This document shows, in pieces, positions 1 through 12,400 of a stretch of 64,000 nt of DNA (its first letter is position 1; every line of letters begins with the position of its first letter). The translations under genes were made by a program, and so were the position numbers. This stretch comes from Steinernema hermaphroditum (Eukaryota; Nematoda; Chromadorea; Rhabditida; Steinernematidae): assembly GCA_030435675.1 (NCBI GenBank), contig CM059625.1, positions 496,001-560,000 on the forward strand. The letters are read 5' to 3'. Below the pieces are notes generated by a model that made no database searches, was not told the DNA's origin, and worked only from the letters and a program-made list of their open reading frames with translations.

Positions 1-121
1 GCTGACGAAGGGATGAGGCAAACCTAAAGTCGCGTTATTAGCTGATCCTACAAGATCGTGTGAGCAAAATGATAAAAGGAATCATTCATTTAACCTTGGA
101 AACTTTTCAAATATCACTTAC

Positions 122-2569
122 ATTTCTCTGATCCTGTCCAATGGAATTCAGATAGTTCCTAATGGCGAGGAGACCGGCATATTCGCCATTGGCACCGCTG
201 TTGGGCTGGAGTGACACGCTGTCGTATCCCGTGATTTCGCACAGCCATTTCTCCAAGTCTTGGAACATTTTCGCGTATCCTTGAGTTTGACTGTGCGGAG
301 CAAATGGATGAACGTTTGAGAATTTAGGCCAAGTAATGGGTATCAGTTCGGCACTGGCGTTCAACTTCATGGTGCAGGAACCAAGGGGAATCATTGAGTG
401 CACAAGTGAGATATCCTTGTTTTCAAGCTGCTTCATGTAACGCACCAACTGGCTTTCACTGTGATGGGTGTTAAAAATTTTGTGAGTCAGGAATGTGCTT
501 CGGCGTGAGTGATCAGAATTTCCAATTAAGGGAGCCGGTGTCTCGTGAAGATGGCTTTCGACATCGTCCTAAATTTACTATGAAATTTAGATCAGCGAGA
601 CCTGATGTACCGCGCTCTTAGTAATGCCAAAAACGTAAAGAAGGTCGCTAATATCTTCCGGATCTGTAGTTTCATCGAGAGACACTCCAACGTGCTTTCC
701 ATCTTCGAAGAAACGAATGTTAATCTTCTTCTCCTCGCAACGTTTCTTCAGCTCGTCCACATCGCGGACGCGGATCTTTAAGGTGTCGAAATAGTCTTCG
801 TGTACCACTTCATGTCTTCCCGACGCTTTTAGTTCTGAACATAACATTCAGTCGAAACAGTGACCGAGAAACTCACGATGGGCCAGGAAAGCGGTAGATT
901 TATGAACAGTTCTAGCAATAGCAGTGAGGCGATGAGGGCCGTGATAAACGGCATACATGGCGGCCATGTTGGCCAGAAGCGCCTGAGCAGTGCAGATATT
1001 GGACGTAGCCTTATCACGTCGGATGTGTTGTTCACGTGTTTGCAGAGCCAAGCGATAGGCTAGCTTTCCGTTTGCGTCTCTGAAATTTTCTTGCTAAACT
1101 CGAGAAGAGTTTCACTTCGTTGAACTATTTGAAACGGCTTTGCGAGGATTTGTGAATCCTCTTTGAATATTACAACATGAAGGAAACCTTACTTGCTTAC
1201 ACCAACAATACGACCAGGCATGGAACGAGCAAGATTGTTGCGTCCATCGGATTTCGCGACGGCCATGAAAGCAGCATGAGGGCCTCCATAACCGAGAGGA
1301 ACGCCGAAACGCTGAGCGCTGCCTACGGCAATGTCAGCTTTGAGATCTCCAGGTGAACGAATCAATGTGAGGGATAACAGGTCGCAAACCATAATGACAA
1401 GTGTCTAAATGTTTTGTGTCAAAATCTACGTTGGTATTCGGGATTCTTACTCCGTTTGCGTGGGCGCGTTCGATGAGGTCGTCTAGGAGGGGAACACGTC
1501 CCTCAGTATCCGGATACTGAATCATTATAGCCGACGTCGTCTTGTCCAGCGAAACTCGGTTGTAGTCCATTGGCACCAGGTTTATTCCCAAGGGCCTAAG
1601 ATTCATTGAATTGCATAAAGAACGGACTTAATAATACTCACTCAGCACGCGTCTTCAGAAGCGCAATGTTTTGCGGATGCAAGTTTGGATCGTAAACGAG
1701 AGTGTTCCTCTTATTGAATCTCTTTGCGAGGGTCATAGCCTCAGCGCATGCGGTACTTTCATCAAGAAGTGATGCGTTGGCCACGTCGAGGCCAGTAAGA
1801 TCGCAAATCATAGTTTGAAAGTTCAGCAGACTTTCAAGACGGCCCTGAGATACTTCGGGTTGGTAAGGAGTGTACTGTGTGACCCTAAATTGTCAGATCA
1901 TGGATGAAGAAACTGTTTCGAAACTACGAACCATCCAGCGTTTTGAAGCATATTGCGCACAATGACGGCAGGAACGATGCAGTTATAGTAGCCCATACCG
2001 ATATACGTTTTGCGAATTTCGTTCAAAGCGGCGATGGAACGGAGTTCTTTAAGCATACGCTCTTCGTCGAGCGCACGAGGAAGATTCAGCGGTCGCTTCA
2101 TACGGATGGCCTCCGGGACATTCGTATTCGTTAGTCCATCGAGATCCTGGAAAATTACGCAGTGACAATAAGCCTGAGCTTTCACGGCTTCCCTGATATC
2201 TATTTTCTTTATTTGATATCTATTGGTCCCTATTTCTGAACCTTATTTCAGATGTTACATTTGAGGTTCTACAAAAGTTCGTTTGATGCATTTTGATACA
2301 ACAATTACGGTAGAACAATTACGCTGCTATTGCGGAAGCCTCCCACCATCAGCAAGACCGAATTTAGTGCACCACTTTAGCCTTCTTTTTCGTTCGCCGG
2401 AAATATCGTCATTGTCACTTACCTTGAACCCCAAATCATGGAGCATATGCTGGCGGTCCAAGTCCGATGGCCCAATATGGCGGTCGGCGAAACAGTCATA
2501 GTTGAGCAGACGACGCTGGGTCAAGCTAACAGCCCGACGGCCGAAGGCGACCGCGAATCGGTTCATCAT
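122..2569 (-). CDS. gldc-1: Glycine dehydrogenase (decarboxylating), P protein; 3' part missing
   Basis: P protein of the mitochondrial glycine cleavage system; it decarboxylates glycine with PLP and passes the aminomethyl group to the H protein. The first exon (2425-2569) starts [20 protein letters not shown], an Arg-rich presequence, followed by the family motif [10 protein letters not shown]. Later exons carry [12 protein letters not shown], the middle domain (about 587-847) and, at 122-448, [14 protein letters not shown] and [13 protein letters not shown], all typical of this family. The last visible exon ends at a GTAAG donor, so bases 1-121 are intron and the exon with the PLP-binding lysine lies outside the window. 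Frames are open across all exons I could trace, so it looks functional. Exon joins between 450 and 2200 are approximate. Identity is very secure; the symbol follows the C. elegans name. Confidence 0.95.
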
Positions 2570-3896
2570 TTCCCTTTACGCACGTGAGAGCGAAAACGAT
2601 CGGTCGAGGTGAACCGAGTAGCGGCGGGTGCAGCACACAAATGTCGAACGGGAAATGCGCTGAAAATGATCAAAGACTGAATAAGGAAGGCAATGGCAAC
2701 ATTATCACACCGCCATGACTTTCATTACTACAACAATATCACCATCGCTCGCATCGCCTTCTCCGTTTTCTTTGACGATATCGAAGTGCGACATCACACT
2801 TCAGCAGCTCTCCCACCTTCTCTGCTTTTTGATTTCAGCATCTGATATGCTTTGGATATTAGACCACATGATGCCGATAAAACATTTTAAAATCTGCGTA
2901 GTCAAGAATGTTGCAGAATAATTTTTCGTCAAAGCTGAAAGGATAAAGAACTCTGCCCGGTTCTTTCTTTCATTTTTCTTTTTTTTTCGTTCTAAAAAGC
3001 AGGAAGCAGAAAAATACAAAAGAGGCGTCACACTGATTTGTTTGTTGCACACCCTTGAAACTGGTTTCTTATCATGCAACTAGACAGACGTTTTGATAAG
3101 GGTCTGGTCGGTGCACACTACCTGAGTGCAGCTGTCCTAATTGGTTACGACTTAACTTTTTGATCACTACTATGTTCAAAACGAACTTTTCGTCTTATTG
3201 CTGGCTATTATTACGGATAGTGGCATCGTACACTACTTTCATAATGCTTTCTATAACAATAATCATTTGTTGCTCTCATTTCTCAGCTGAGTACTCAATC
3301 AGATTGGCTCATTTCTTTTTTTTCTGAACTACGCCCAACGGGCAAAGACCACTCAAATTATAACTTAGCGACACACAACTGATTGTGTGTTCAAGCTATA
3401 TTCTCACCACTTCAGAATCACACCATATCACATGGTTTCTTCTTGATTACGGAACCCAAATCGTGGTTCAATTCTTCTGAGCTGGGGCTACTGGCACTCA
3501 GTCAAGTCGGCTGTGGTGAAGCATCATGAAGCTTTGAGCAAATCAACGTTTGCTGTGCTCCACATTAGCTTTTAGCATAAAAGACGGATAAAGAAAAATA
3601 TTGGTTTTATTCCTATAACAATGACCATACAATACATCAAGTTAATTATGCAACTTGTGAAAGAGATGTGAGATACTCACGGAACATTGAGAGATGATAG
3701 ATTTCTGACCCGAATCAACTTGCAATGCAAAATGCAATAATAATATACATATACAACACGATCGAGGCTAAGTCTGCTGTAGTGATAACAGCTATACTAT
3801 ATGATAAAGCATCTAAAGTGAAGACAGAGACACCTCGTTGGCACCGAAACCCATCAAAAACCACCAGGAGTGAGCAAGATTAGACTGTTGCGACTG
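2570..3896. other. Intergenic gap, no gene seen
   Basis: About 1.3 kb between the start of the glycine decarboxylase gene and the stop of the Eph receptor gene, both on the minus strand. It is AT-rich with only short open frames and no repeats or RNA genes that I could recognise. It should hold the promoter of the first gene (near 2570-2700) and the 3' UTR of the second (just below 3897). Confidence 0.6.
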
Positions 3897-6800
3897 CTAC
3901 ACGAAGAAACCTTCTGCCGTAGCGGAGGCGCCGAGGGTCCGGGTATCGCTGAGGGAGGACAACAGCGTCTGCGACGAGTCACCCCATCCTGTTGAAGGTG
4001 TGGCGCTTCCTCGGCCTAGCGTTGACCGTAAGAGGGTGGTGATATCCTCTGGTAGGAGACCCATTCCCGAAAGGTCCGCATGGGATACTCTTAGGAGGTC
4101 AGTAACCGACTTGACACCTCCTTTCAGAAGCAGAGGCAAGCAGTGCCCAAGTCCCCGCTGATTCACATACTCAATGAGCTGGGAGTGCTGCTGCTGACCG
4201 ACACTCCTCGATACTGTTGTGCTTCTGTCGTACTGTCGACGGCTGCTCATCGGCGAAGGCGTAACAGTAAATGGCTGACTGGGTATTTTACGCTCGTAAA
4301 TGAGATCAGGCCTCTGTAGGAGGGCATCTATTCTGCTCACGAGTTGCGAGAAAGTTGGGCGCTCGTATCGATCTGCTTTCCAGCATTCCATCATAACTGC
4401 GTGAACTGCTGGAGGTGTGTCCATAGGAGCTGGGAGGCGATAGCCTAACTGAATCTCGTTGATAACTTTTTGGTTCGTCCAATCCCAATAGGGGCGCTCG
4501 CCGAAAGAGCACACTTCCCACATGAGGATGCCGAAGCTCCAGACGTCCGAAGCTGGACTGAACTTGCGGTAAGTGATTGCTTCTGGCGCTGTCCATCGAA
4601 CAGGAATCTTTCCGCCATTAGTAGTATATTCCTGGTCCACTGAGTTCTCAAAACCGCGACTTAGGCCAAAGTCAGCGATCTTGCACATGAGCTGTTCATC
4701 GACTAGAACATTTCTTGCGGCAAGGTCCTATAAATGCAATGTCAACATATTATATGCAGTTTAGTTGCTCTTACCCTGTGGATGTAACCTTTTTCTGACA
4801 AGTATCTCATTCCGGACGCGATTCCCTTCAACATCACCAATAGCGTATCAATAGTTAATGTTCCGTCGTCATGTCTCCTTAGATATTGATCCAATGATCC
4901 ATTGAGCATGTACTCAATAATGATCATGGTAGGTTCAGTTCGGGTAACGACTCCAATGAGTCTTATGACGTTTTCGTGGTCGAACTGGCCCATAATGGAC
5001 GCCTCCATCAAGAAATCAGCGCGAGCCTTTTCAGAGCTGCCTTTTTTTAGCGTTTTGATAGCGACAATTTGGTCCTATAATAACTCGTTTAATAACACAG
5101 CCAAAATAACGTTAATTTTGTCAAAACGCATATAATCAAAATTGAAATTGTCATAAGTAGGTTTCTCGAACTCACCTGAAGCTTATCGCCGTAGATGACA
5201 TGATGACTGGGAAGAGAAAGTCGCCCATAGCAGACATCGCCAAACTCTCCACTTCCGATTGATCCCGTTATAGTTACAAGAGACGGATCAATATCATTCG
5301 CAAACTCGGTGAGAGCAAGGTTCGGATCTTCATATGTCGTAGGATCAACGTATGGCTTGAAGCGATTACTGTAGCAGGATTGAGCTGCTGCGACTGCGTT
5401 GTCATTAGACATCAGCGGGGCACCTATAATATATGAATATGTATAAAAATGTTAATATGAAGTGTTTTGAGGCATGCGCATGGGATACGACAACTATGAA
5501 GGGGCAAACAACATTCAAAGCAAAAAGCTCACATTTTCCAAGAAGTGCATTTTGAATGCTAGCAAGCGGACCATTACCCGATGTGGTGTTCGACTTGGAA
5601 AGTTCGACTTTTATAGAATCTGAAATTCCAATTAAAGCGGTGGGCTCTAGGCGGACTAATGTTAACTAAAGCGACGACGACTCTACGTTGTTAGTTTCCA
5701 AGGCTTACCTTGTTTGTAAATATCCAATGTGTCAAGGTCGCTGAGCTGCTTACGATTGATTGTCGGTCGGCGCACACAAAGGAACACCAAGACAGCCACA
5801 AGCAGAAGAATAATGACCACCATGGCGGCATACCAAAACGGCGATTCGGGCATCGATAAAAATTTCGCATCTCGCTTATTGCCATCGATGTCATTAATTT
5901 GGCCGCGCCAGCTATTGTAATACAATTGGTCACTCCATGCCGTCCAGCCAATTTCGGGAATCCGTGCACGCACAGCAAACGTATACGTTTCTCCAGCAAG
6001 CACAGTCGACATAGAGTAATAGCTGAGGGTTGTTGTCGCTGATGAGGTGGTGCTGTTAACAGAGATTTTGACCTAGAAAGCAGAAATGTGTACCTTACTA
6101 AGAGCATTGAATTGAGCGGAGCCCAAAAAGGAACTTCAACTTACCTCGTATGTAACGACATCCTTGTGTGAAGGTGAACTCAGTGCGTCCCACGAAATCG
6201 AGACTCCAGTAGTAGACATACTCTCAAGACGAAGCCCATTCACAACAATGTTTGTTTGAGCTTTTGTTTGAAACTCAGTAACAGCATACTGTCGGTAAGC
6301 ACTTCCAGCTTTTTTGGACACGCCGTTCTCAGCAAAGATGACGATTGAATACGTTGTTCCTGGCTCCAAATTGGACAATGTCAAAGTGCGGTCTTTGAAG
6401 GATGCGGGTGACGGACTAGCTTTGACATTGGTCGGACAATTGGAACATTGATATCTGTAGCACAGATCGGAGCGGCCTCCGGTATTCGATGGCTCATTCC
6501 ATTCGACCGTCACTTCAGTTGGAAGAATTCGTGAGACAGTCAATTGGCTGGGTTTGCTTGGGGGCTCTAAAATTAGTTGCATTTAGGTGGAGTCTTTCTT
6601 CTAAGCAACAAAATCTTTTGAGCAGCTTTTGAGCACAAGTTCATGCGATTTCGAAGGAAGCAGAAAAAGTGCTTACGTGAGCATGGCTGCGAAGCCTCTT
6701 CTTCCTCTGCTCTGAAGTATCCTGCATCACAGGTACAATAGGATGATCCAGATATCGACGTGCTATGGGCTGGGCACAAGGTACAGCCTTCCGATCCACT

Positions 6801-9492
6801 CCTGGCCTTGTACGTTCCGGCTGGGCACGCTGCAACGGGACCAAAGGTAATAAGAAGCGTTTACGACTTAGCGCGATGCGCATAAATCCAATGGAATAGC
6901 CCATGAATATCATCATGAATACGGTTTTATCGATCGCGCGGAAAGGACTGAGGTCAACGCCAGGTCAATATCAGCAATCGAGCCATAATTCACGCGCTAA
7001 GATCTTTTATGCAAACAAACAGCTGAAGTGCTGCACTGGTGGTGGTGCAAAAGAGGGAATATAGCCGAAAAGAACAAACCCTTGCGGTCACCGGCACAAC
7101 GGTGCGCCGGTTTTACAATCGCGCGCTAAGTATCGTATATCCCTCGCGCTTTCTCTAATTACCGCAAACGTTAGGAGAAGCTTTGCGATAAGGCGCTATA
7201 CGATGACCGAGGAAATGACCGTATTCTGGTGCTCGCTTTTTACGAGCAAAAGCACATATGTAGCGTTTTTTTATTGTTAATTACGGTACACATTCTGTAT
7301 TCGTCGAAACACCTCACTCTTCGCGTGCGACGTCTTAGTTGTTAGCATGACCTCCACGACTGTAAGTAGTTAGCTATTGTGACTACTGTGTAAAGAGTTA
7401 TTACTTTTATAAGATTAACCGGCGTTGGTCCATTGTTTCCTAGCGATTTCTCGTCCCTCACCGTAAGTGCCAATCATAGCCGCTCGCACAAAGAAAGGAA
7501 ACACCATAACACAGGATGACCTCGTCGGCCATGAAAGGCCGATCTTACTCGCCTGTCATTACCCACAGCATCTATCTACTCCTCCGCGCACCGGTCCTTT
7601 CCCACACAGTCATTAGTACATTAATTTCGCATCACTAGATTTGCCCGCTGCCGTCCTTTCTCTTCACGCCTGCTGCATCACAACAAAAGTGCGCAAAACA
7701 AATTAAGATGGTACAATTGTAAAACGACCTTAGAAAACAAGGGCTACCTACCTTTGCAGCCGATATCATTTGGCAACGCTAAACTGTAGCCAGGTGCACA
7801 CACGCATCGGCCAGAAATCATTTCCCAACGGCCACCGACAATACAAAGCGCAGAAGCGTTCATAGACGACTCGAGGACAGCGTTTTCGACGCAGGTGCCC
7901 ACGACCGAGATAAATGAATTCGGGCCTGGTCCGGAGACGGTTTCTGGAAACTGGACAAGCGATCGCACTTCAGCTGGGCATACATCGTAGAACACCTGCA
8001 AAGGAGCACCCATTACATGTTATGTCGGTCTACCGAGGTTTAGAAGTTTATCCTGCATATTTTTATAGATCTCATCTGTTTTTACTCCTACCAAGTGAAC
8101 AAATAAACCTGCAAATGAATGTTAAGTTTGCTTCGATCGAGGCTTAAAGCTAGTTCAAAATCCGCTCATATGCTCATAAGTCAATCAAAATGAATAAATG
8201 ATAATGCACGGGCAATTCAATAAAGACGCAGGATACATAATTTATAACCACCAATTGTTAAGTGAAGTGTCACAAACCTGAACGTTCAGCAGTGACACGC
8301 ACGTTCCCTGGTCGCGGAAAGCAAAATGTATTGCTTCGCTCTTCATATCGACGGCATAAAGTTTAACATTGATCTGCTTCGAACTGGCCTGTCTTCTGTA
8401 ACGCTCTCCGGTTACAAAATCGACGAATGACCTATATAAGTTCAGTGGTATTATCAGTATAATACCGACATCAGTGCTTACCACTCGTTCATGCTAAAGT
8501 GGCTGGGAAGGAGCTCACCATTGCGTAGCTGCTTCGCATATAGCTCAAACGAGTCCTTGCATTTAACGGCTGATTTGGGAAAATCCAGGCAGTCGCGTAT
8601 CGTAAATGTTAGCTCAATTGACATGCGTTGAGCCCCGTTGCGCTCTATCCTCGGTGTTATGAGCCAATTTTCGCCCCGCTCCCTGCCGGCATTACAAGTA
8701 ACGTAAACACGTTTATTGTCTGACGTGTTGGAAAGACGGTAAGTTTCCTCGAGCCATCCGAATTCATCCTTGTCTTCTGAGTTGAGTGTATGAGCATCCC
8801 AATCCAGTGATGTTGTGGCGTTACCCGTATCGAGCAAAACAGCTGAAATAAACAAATACGTTTAATGGTAATATTCCGACAACATTGGTGGACAACAAGT
8901 TGAATGGGGAAAGTTCAAAATTTGGTGGGCAATAAATTGAATGAACTCTGTCTCGTGTGGAAACACACAGAATAGATGCTGAACATATGACTAGGTAATT
9001 TCGTCATATAGGTAATTTCAATATCGTGTCTATATGAATAACTAAGCAAAATGTGTACACTTTGTACTCATGCGACTTTCCAGCATTCCATGTTCATTCC
9101 TATCAACAACGTAAACTACGAAAATACGATCGCAGATCACTCCACATATCAAAGCACATCAGACGTCACCTGTTGATTATATTAATAACGATCAAATTTC
9201 GGCAAACGGCCTATCACTCATACTGGCGATAGCGGACAGCGACGTTTCGCACATTAGCTGCCAACAACTGTCCCAACAGCTGACGGCGTTCTCACTCAGT
9301 GTGTGTCTATCACTACTCGAGTGGCTATTCACTCAACTTTACCCCTCTTCGATCTTCGTTATCAAAATCGAATTAAGAACCTGGCTGCCAACATCACAAC
9401 TGCCACTTACCGCGTCTAGCGAGTGCCGTTGGTGACGAAACGATTACTGTAGTGAGAAGTAGAAGAATCCAGCTGCCGATCATGGCGGTCAT
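3897..9492 (-). CDS. vab-1: Eph receptor tyrosine kinase
   Basis: Single-pass receptor for ephrins, acting in neuronal and epidermal morphogenesis in nematodes. Exon 1 (9411-9492) encodes a signal peptide ([20 protein letters not shown]). The ephrin-binding domain follows (8482-8842 and about 8270-8430), then a Cys-rich/EGF-like part (about 7750-8000 and 6575-6835), two fibronectin III domains (about 6136-6560 and 5900-6240), and a transmembrane helix ([19 protein letters not shown], near 5800). The juxtamembrane [10 protein letters not shown] motif is conserved. The kinase has glycine loop GSGEFG, VAIK lysine, HRDLAARN (split by an intron near 4730) and DFG, so it should be active. A SAM domain follows, and the protein ends EGFFV, a possible PDZ ligand. 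The stop is at 3897-3899. Introns near 6840-7740 and 8850-9410 are long. Identity is very secure. Confidence 0.95.
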
Positions 9493-12400
9493 CTCGAAAA
9501 AGACGACACGTCGGCAACTTCACGGTCGATAACTATCGCCCCGATCCGTGTTATAGAACTAAAAAGAAAGCCGAAAATTGGTCGCCGCCGAATGGACAAA
9601 CAGAACACGGTCGCCCGGAATCGCACATACACGCGCGGATATCAGCGGTCGGACCAATTAAACCTCGACAAAAATTCGAAAGAGAGTCATAACCCTTATC
9701 AACATCAAAGAGTGCCGCTTTGCGCTAAACTGTCGCCGACGCATTGCTGCTGGCCAGGCGATCGCCATCGCCTCGCTATCATATCCGTCCGACCCGATGT
9801 CACATTAGCGCGCGTGACGATGACGGCCCTTCACACAATTTTCGACAATCCGCACCGGGCCAAATTAATCGATGTTATTAGCTGCTGCTTCTGCTGTTGG
9901 AGAATTGGAAAGTAAATGAATTACAGATGGCGCAGCTTAGCAGAGGCAGCTAACATCGTCAGAAATTAAAATCTAATCGAATTAGTGGCGAGACGAGTGG
10001 GAGACGAGCCGTCGTGCGTTTCGTGTATCATTCTCGTAAAGCGGGCAGTATCCTTCATTTAAGTAATCTAAGTAATCTGATTGAAGACAAAAGAGTGAGC
10101 AACCAAAGGCAATGGCACAACATATGCATTCCCCGGAGTCATTTATATAACACGGGGCAGAATCGATGCAAGGTAATATCTGTTTGGCATTACTTTTGTA
10201 AAGCAGTACAGTAAAAATATCGGATATAAAGTATGAGCTCAAGATAAGATGCAAATGTTTAAAAAAAAAAGAAACATGTCCATAGCAAATTTATCAAGAA
10301 ACGAACCAAGCACAATCGTACTGTTGTGATTTGCGCGGCTTTCTCTATAACTTTAAAACTTGAAGAATGTTAGAGAACCTCGTTATCAAGGAGCATTAAT
10401 TAAGCGGAGAAAATGGAGTGGATTGCGATTTCGAACGGACAATAAGCGAGACTGGCATGGCGTGCAAAGTTTGTGCGCGCAGGACAGCCGAAGGAGGCGA
10501 CGAACGCGGCGAAGATGAGATGAGATGTTTGACAGTGACCGTAGATGAGGGCAGCACGCGAGACGGTATGTGCCCGTTTAGTAAAAACGTGATACACGCG
10601 TGATGATCGGTGCGCGACGGCGTCGTAGCGAAACGGCAATGGCGATACTGATGATGACACCCGAAATTTAATTTGATGAATTGGAACACCTCCGAGCGAG
10701 GGAGAGGAGTAGCCCCTAGCACGCAGGCGCGCGTTCGCGCCCTTTGCACTTCTCCTTGGGCAAGCGCACGAACACCTCTAACGGCGTGACACCGTCGAGG
10801 ACAGGCCAAAACTGTCGGCGCCGTCGCCGCTGAAAACCAGAGAAAAGGTCCAACCCCACAGCGGCAGCACCCGGAGTCCAGCCAGTACATTACATAGGCG
10901 GCGCGAGGCTGTGCGCGCGGCGACCCCGGCCAACACATATCTTCTTCTTGTTGTCCTTCTTGCATCCCCTGTTGGTCGTTTACTTGCTCATCAGAGCATA
11001 CAGAGCGTCGCCGAAGAGCGAGGAGGGCGCCGGCCGGGCGCAAGAGGGAGTCGTTGGTCGGCCGCTGGCCCAGCCCCAAAACGTTAATCCATTGAGGGAG
11101 GAAAAACAGGGCGGGGACTGTAGCCGGTGTGCGTGCGTGCGATATAGTTCTCATCCAAAACCGTTGAGGTACCTGCTCCGACCGACTGACTCGAAGTCGT
11201 CGGAGCTGTTGCTGCCGAAAACAGCACGTACAAAAGAGAACTACCACTTCTCGCATGTCAGATAATGAGCACGGCGCGCAAGAATGAATGAAAAGTAGAT
11301 CCTGAGAGGGACGCTGGAAGAGTTCACTTCGCCTTTCGCGCGTTCAACCCAATTTGAGTGACACCGTCAATTGAAAGGAAGAGAACTTGAAGACGTCTCC
11401 GCTCATGTTGAGTGGTTAAGTGGAAGAAGGAGATGAAGAGGAGAACCTTTGATTAACGCGATCCTTGGAAATTTTAATCAGATACTCACTTGAACGTTAA
11501 AATTTAAGATAGGTAAAATTAATGGTAGATCACGAAAAACTGAAGGCCTCACAGTAATTCTGTTGTTGCTTTCGGAGAACCGATAACGCGCCGCTACTAC
11601 TGGAATCAGTTTTGTGTAGAACGTAGTTTAACAGCTAGGAATTTTATCAAAAGAAATATTGCGGTTTACAATCATAGCCGCAGCCGAGTAAGTCTGCGAG
11701 TCAAACAATAAATAACAGTAATCTTAAATAAAAGAACATAGATATATGACAAAGAGGGTTTTTTTTTAATGGAATGTCTAGTATTGTAGTATCATGAACT
11801 CAACAGTTCTATCGTGATATTTGGCATTAAAAATACATCAACTACACCATCTAATCGAGAAACAAACAAGGAGGGTCATATTGTAAATTGACTAGAAATG
11901 TTTGAAAAGTAAGGGCTGATGTGCGCTGAAAAGCGAACCGAAAGAAGAGAGGATCTCTCATTAACCCGATCGAAATGCAAATCGCGGCTATGGTGCCGCT
12001 CGGCCAGCACTGTTCGGCGCGCCCCGTAAGGGTTAAAATGAGTCCCTTGTGCGCATTCTGATGCCTTCTCCCACTCTGTGATGGCGGCCTCCAAGGACGT
12101 CAAATGCGCGAATATCACGACATGAATTAATTGCATCGTGTCGAGTGCTTTATGTCACGGACATGTCTTCGCGCATCGGACCGTGGGGATACAGTTTGAA
12201 AAATCGAGGAACGACGGAGTTCAACGGGCAATTAAGAGAGCTTTTTTGCTGAGAGGCGTGAAGCGCGTCCATTCGTTCCGACTTCCTTTCGGAAGAGTCA
12301 AAAAGTTGTTTCAAACCATTCATCATCGAAGATGAAGTGACATAGGACAACAAAGGAAGTAGTTGGTGAAAGTGCAAAGCATGACGGGAAGGGCGTACGG

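Noticed and set aside
10396..11256. 286-codon open frame on the minus strand
   Set aside because: Composition follows local GC richness, the product is Arg/Ser/Pro-rich without domains, and other frames across the same stretch are open too.
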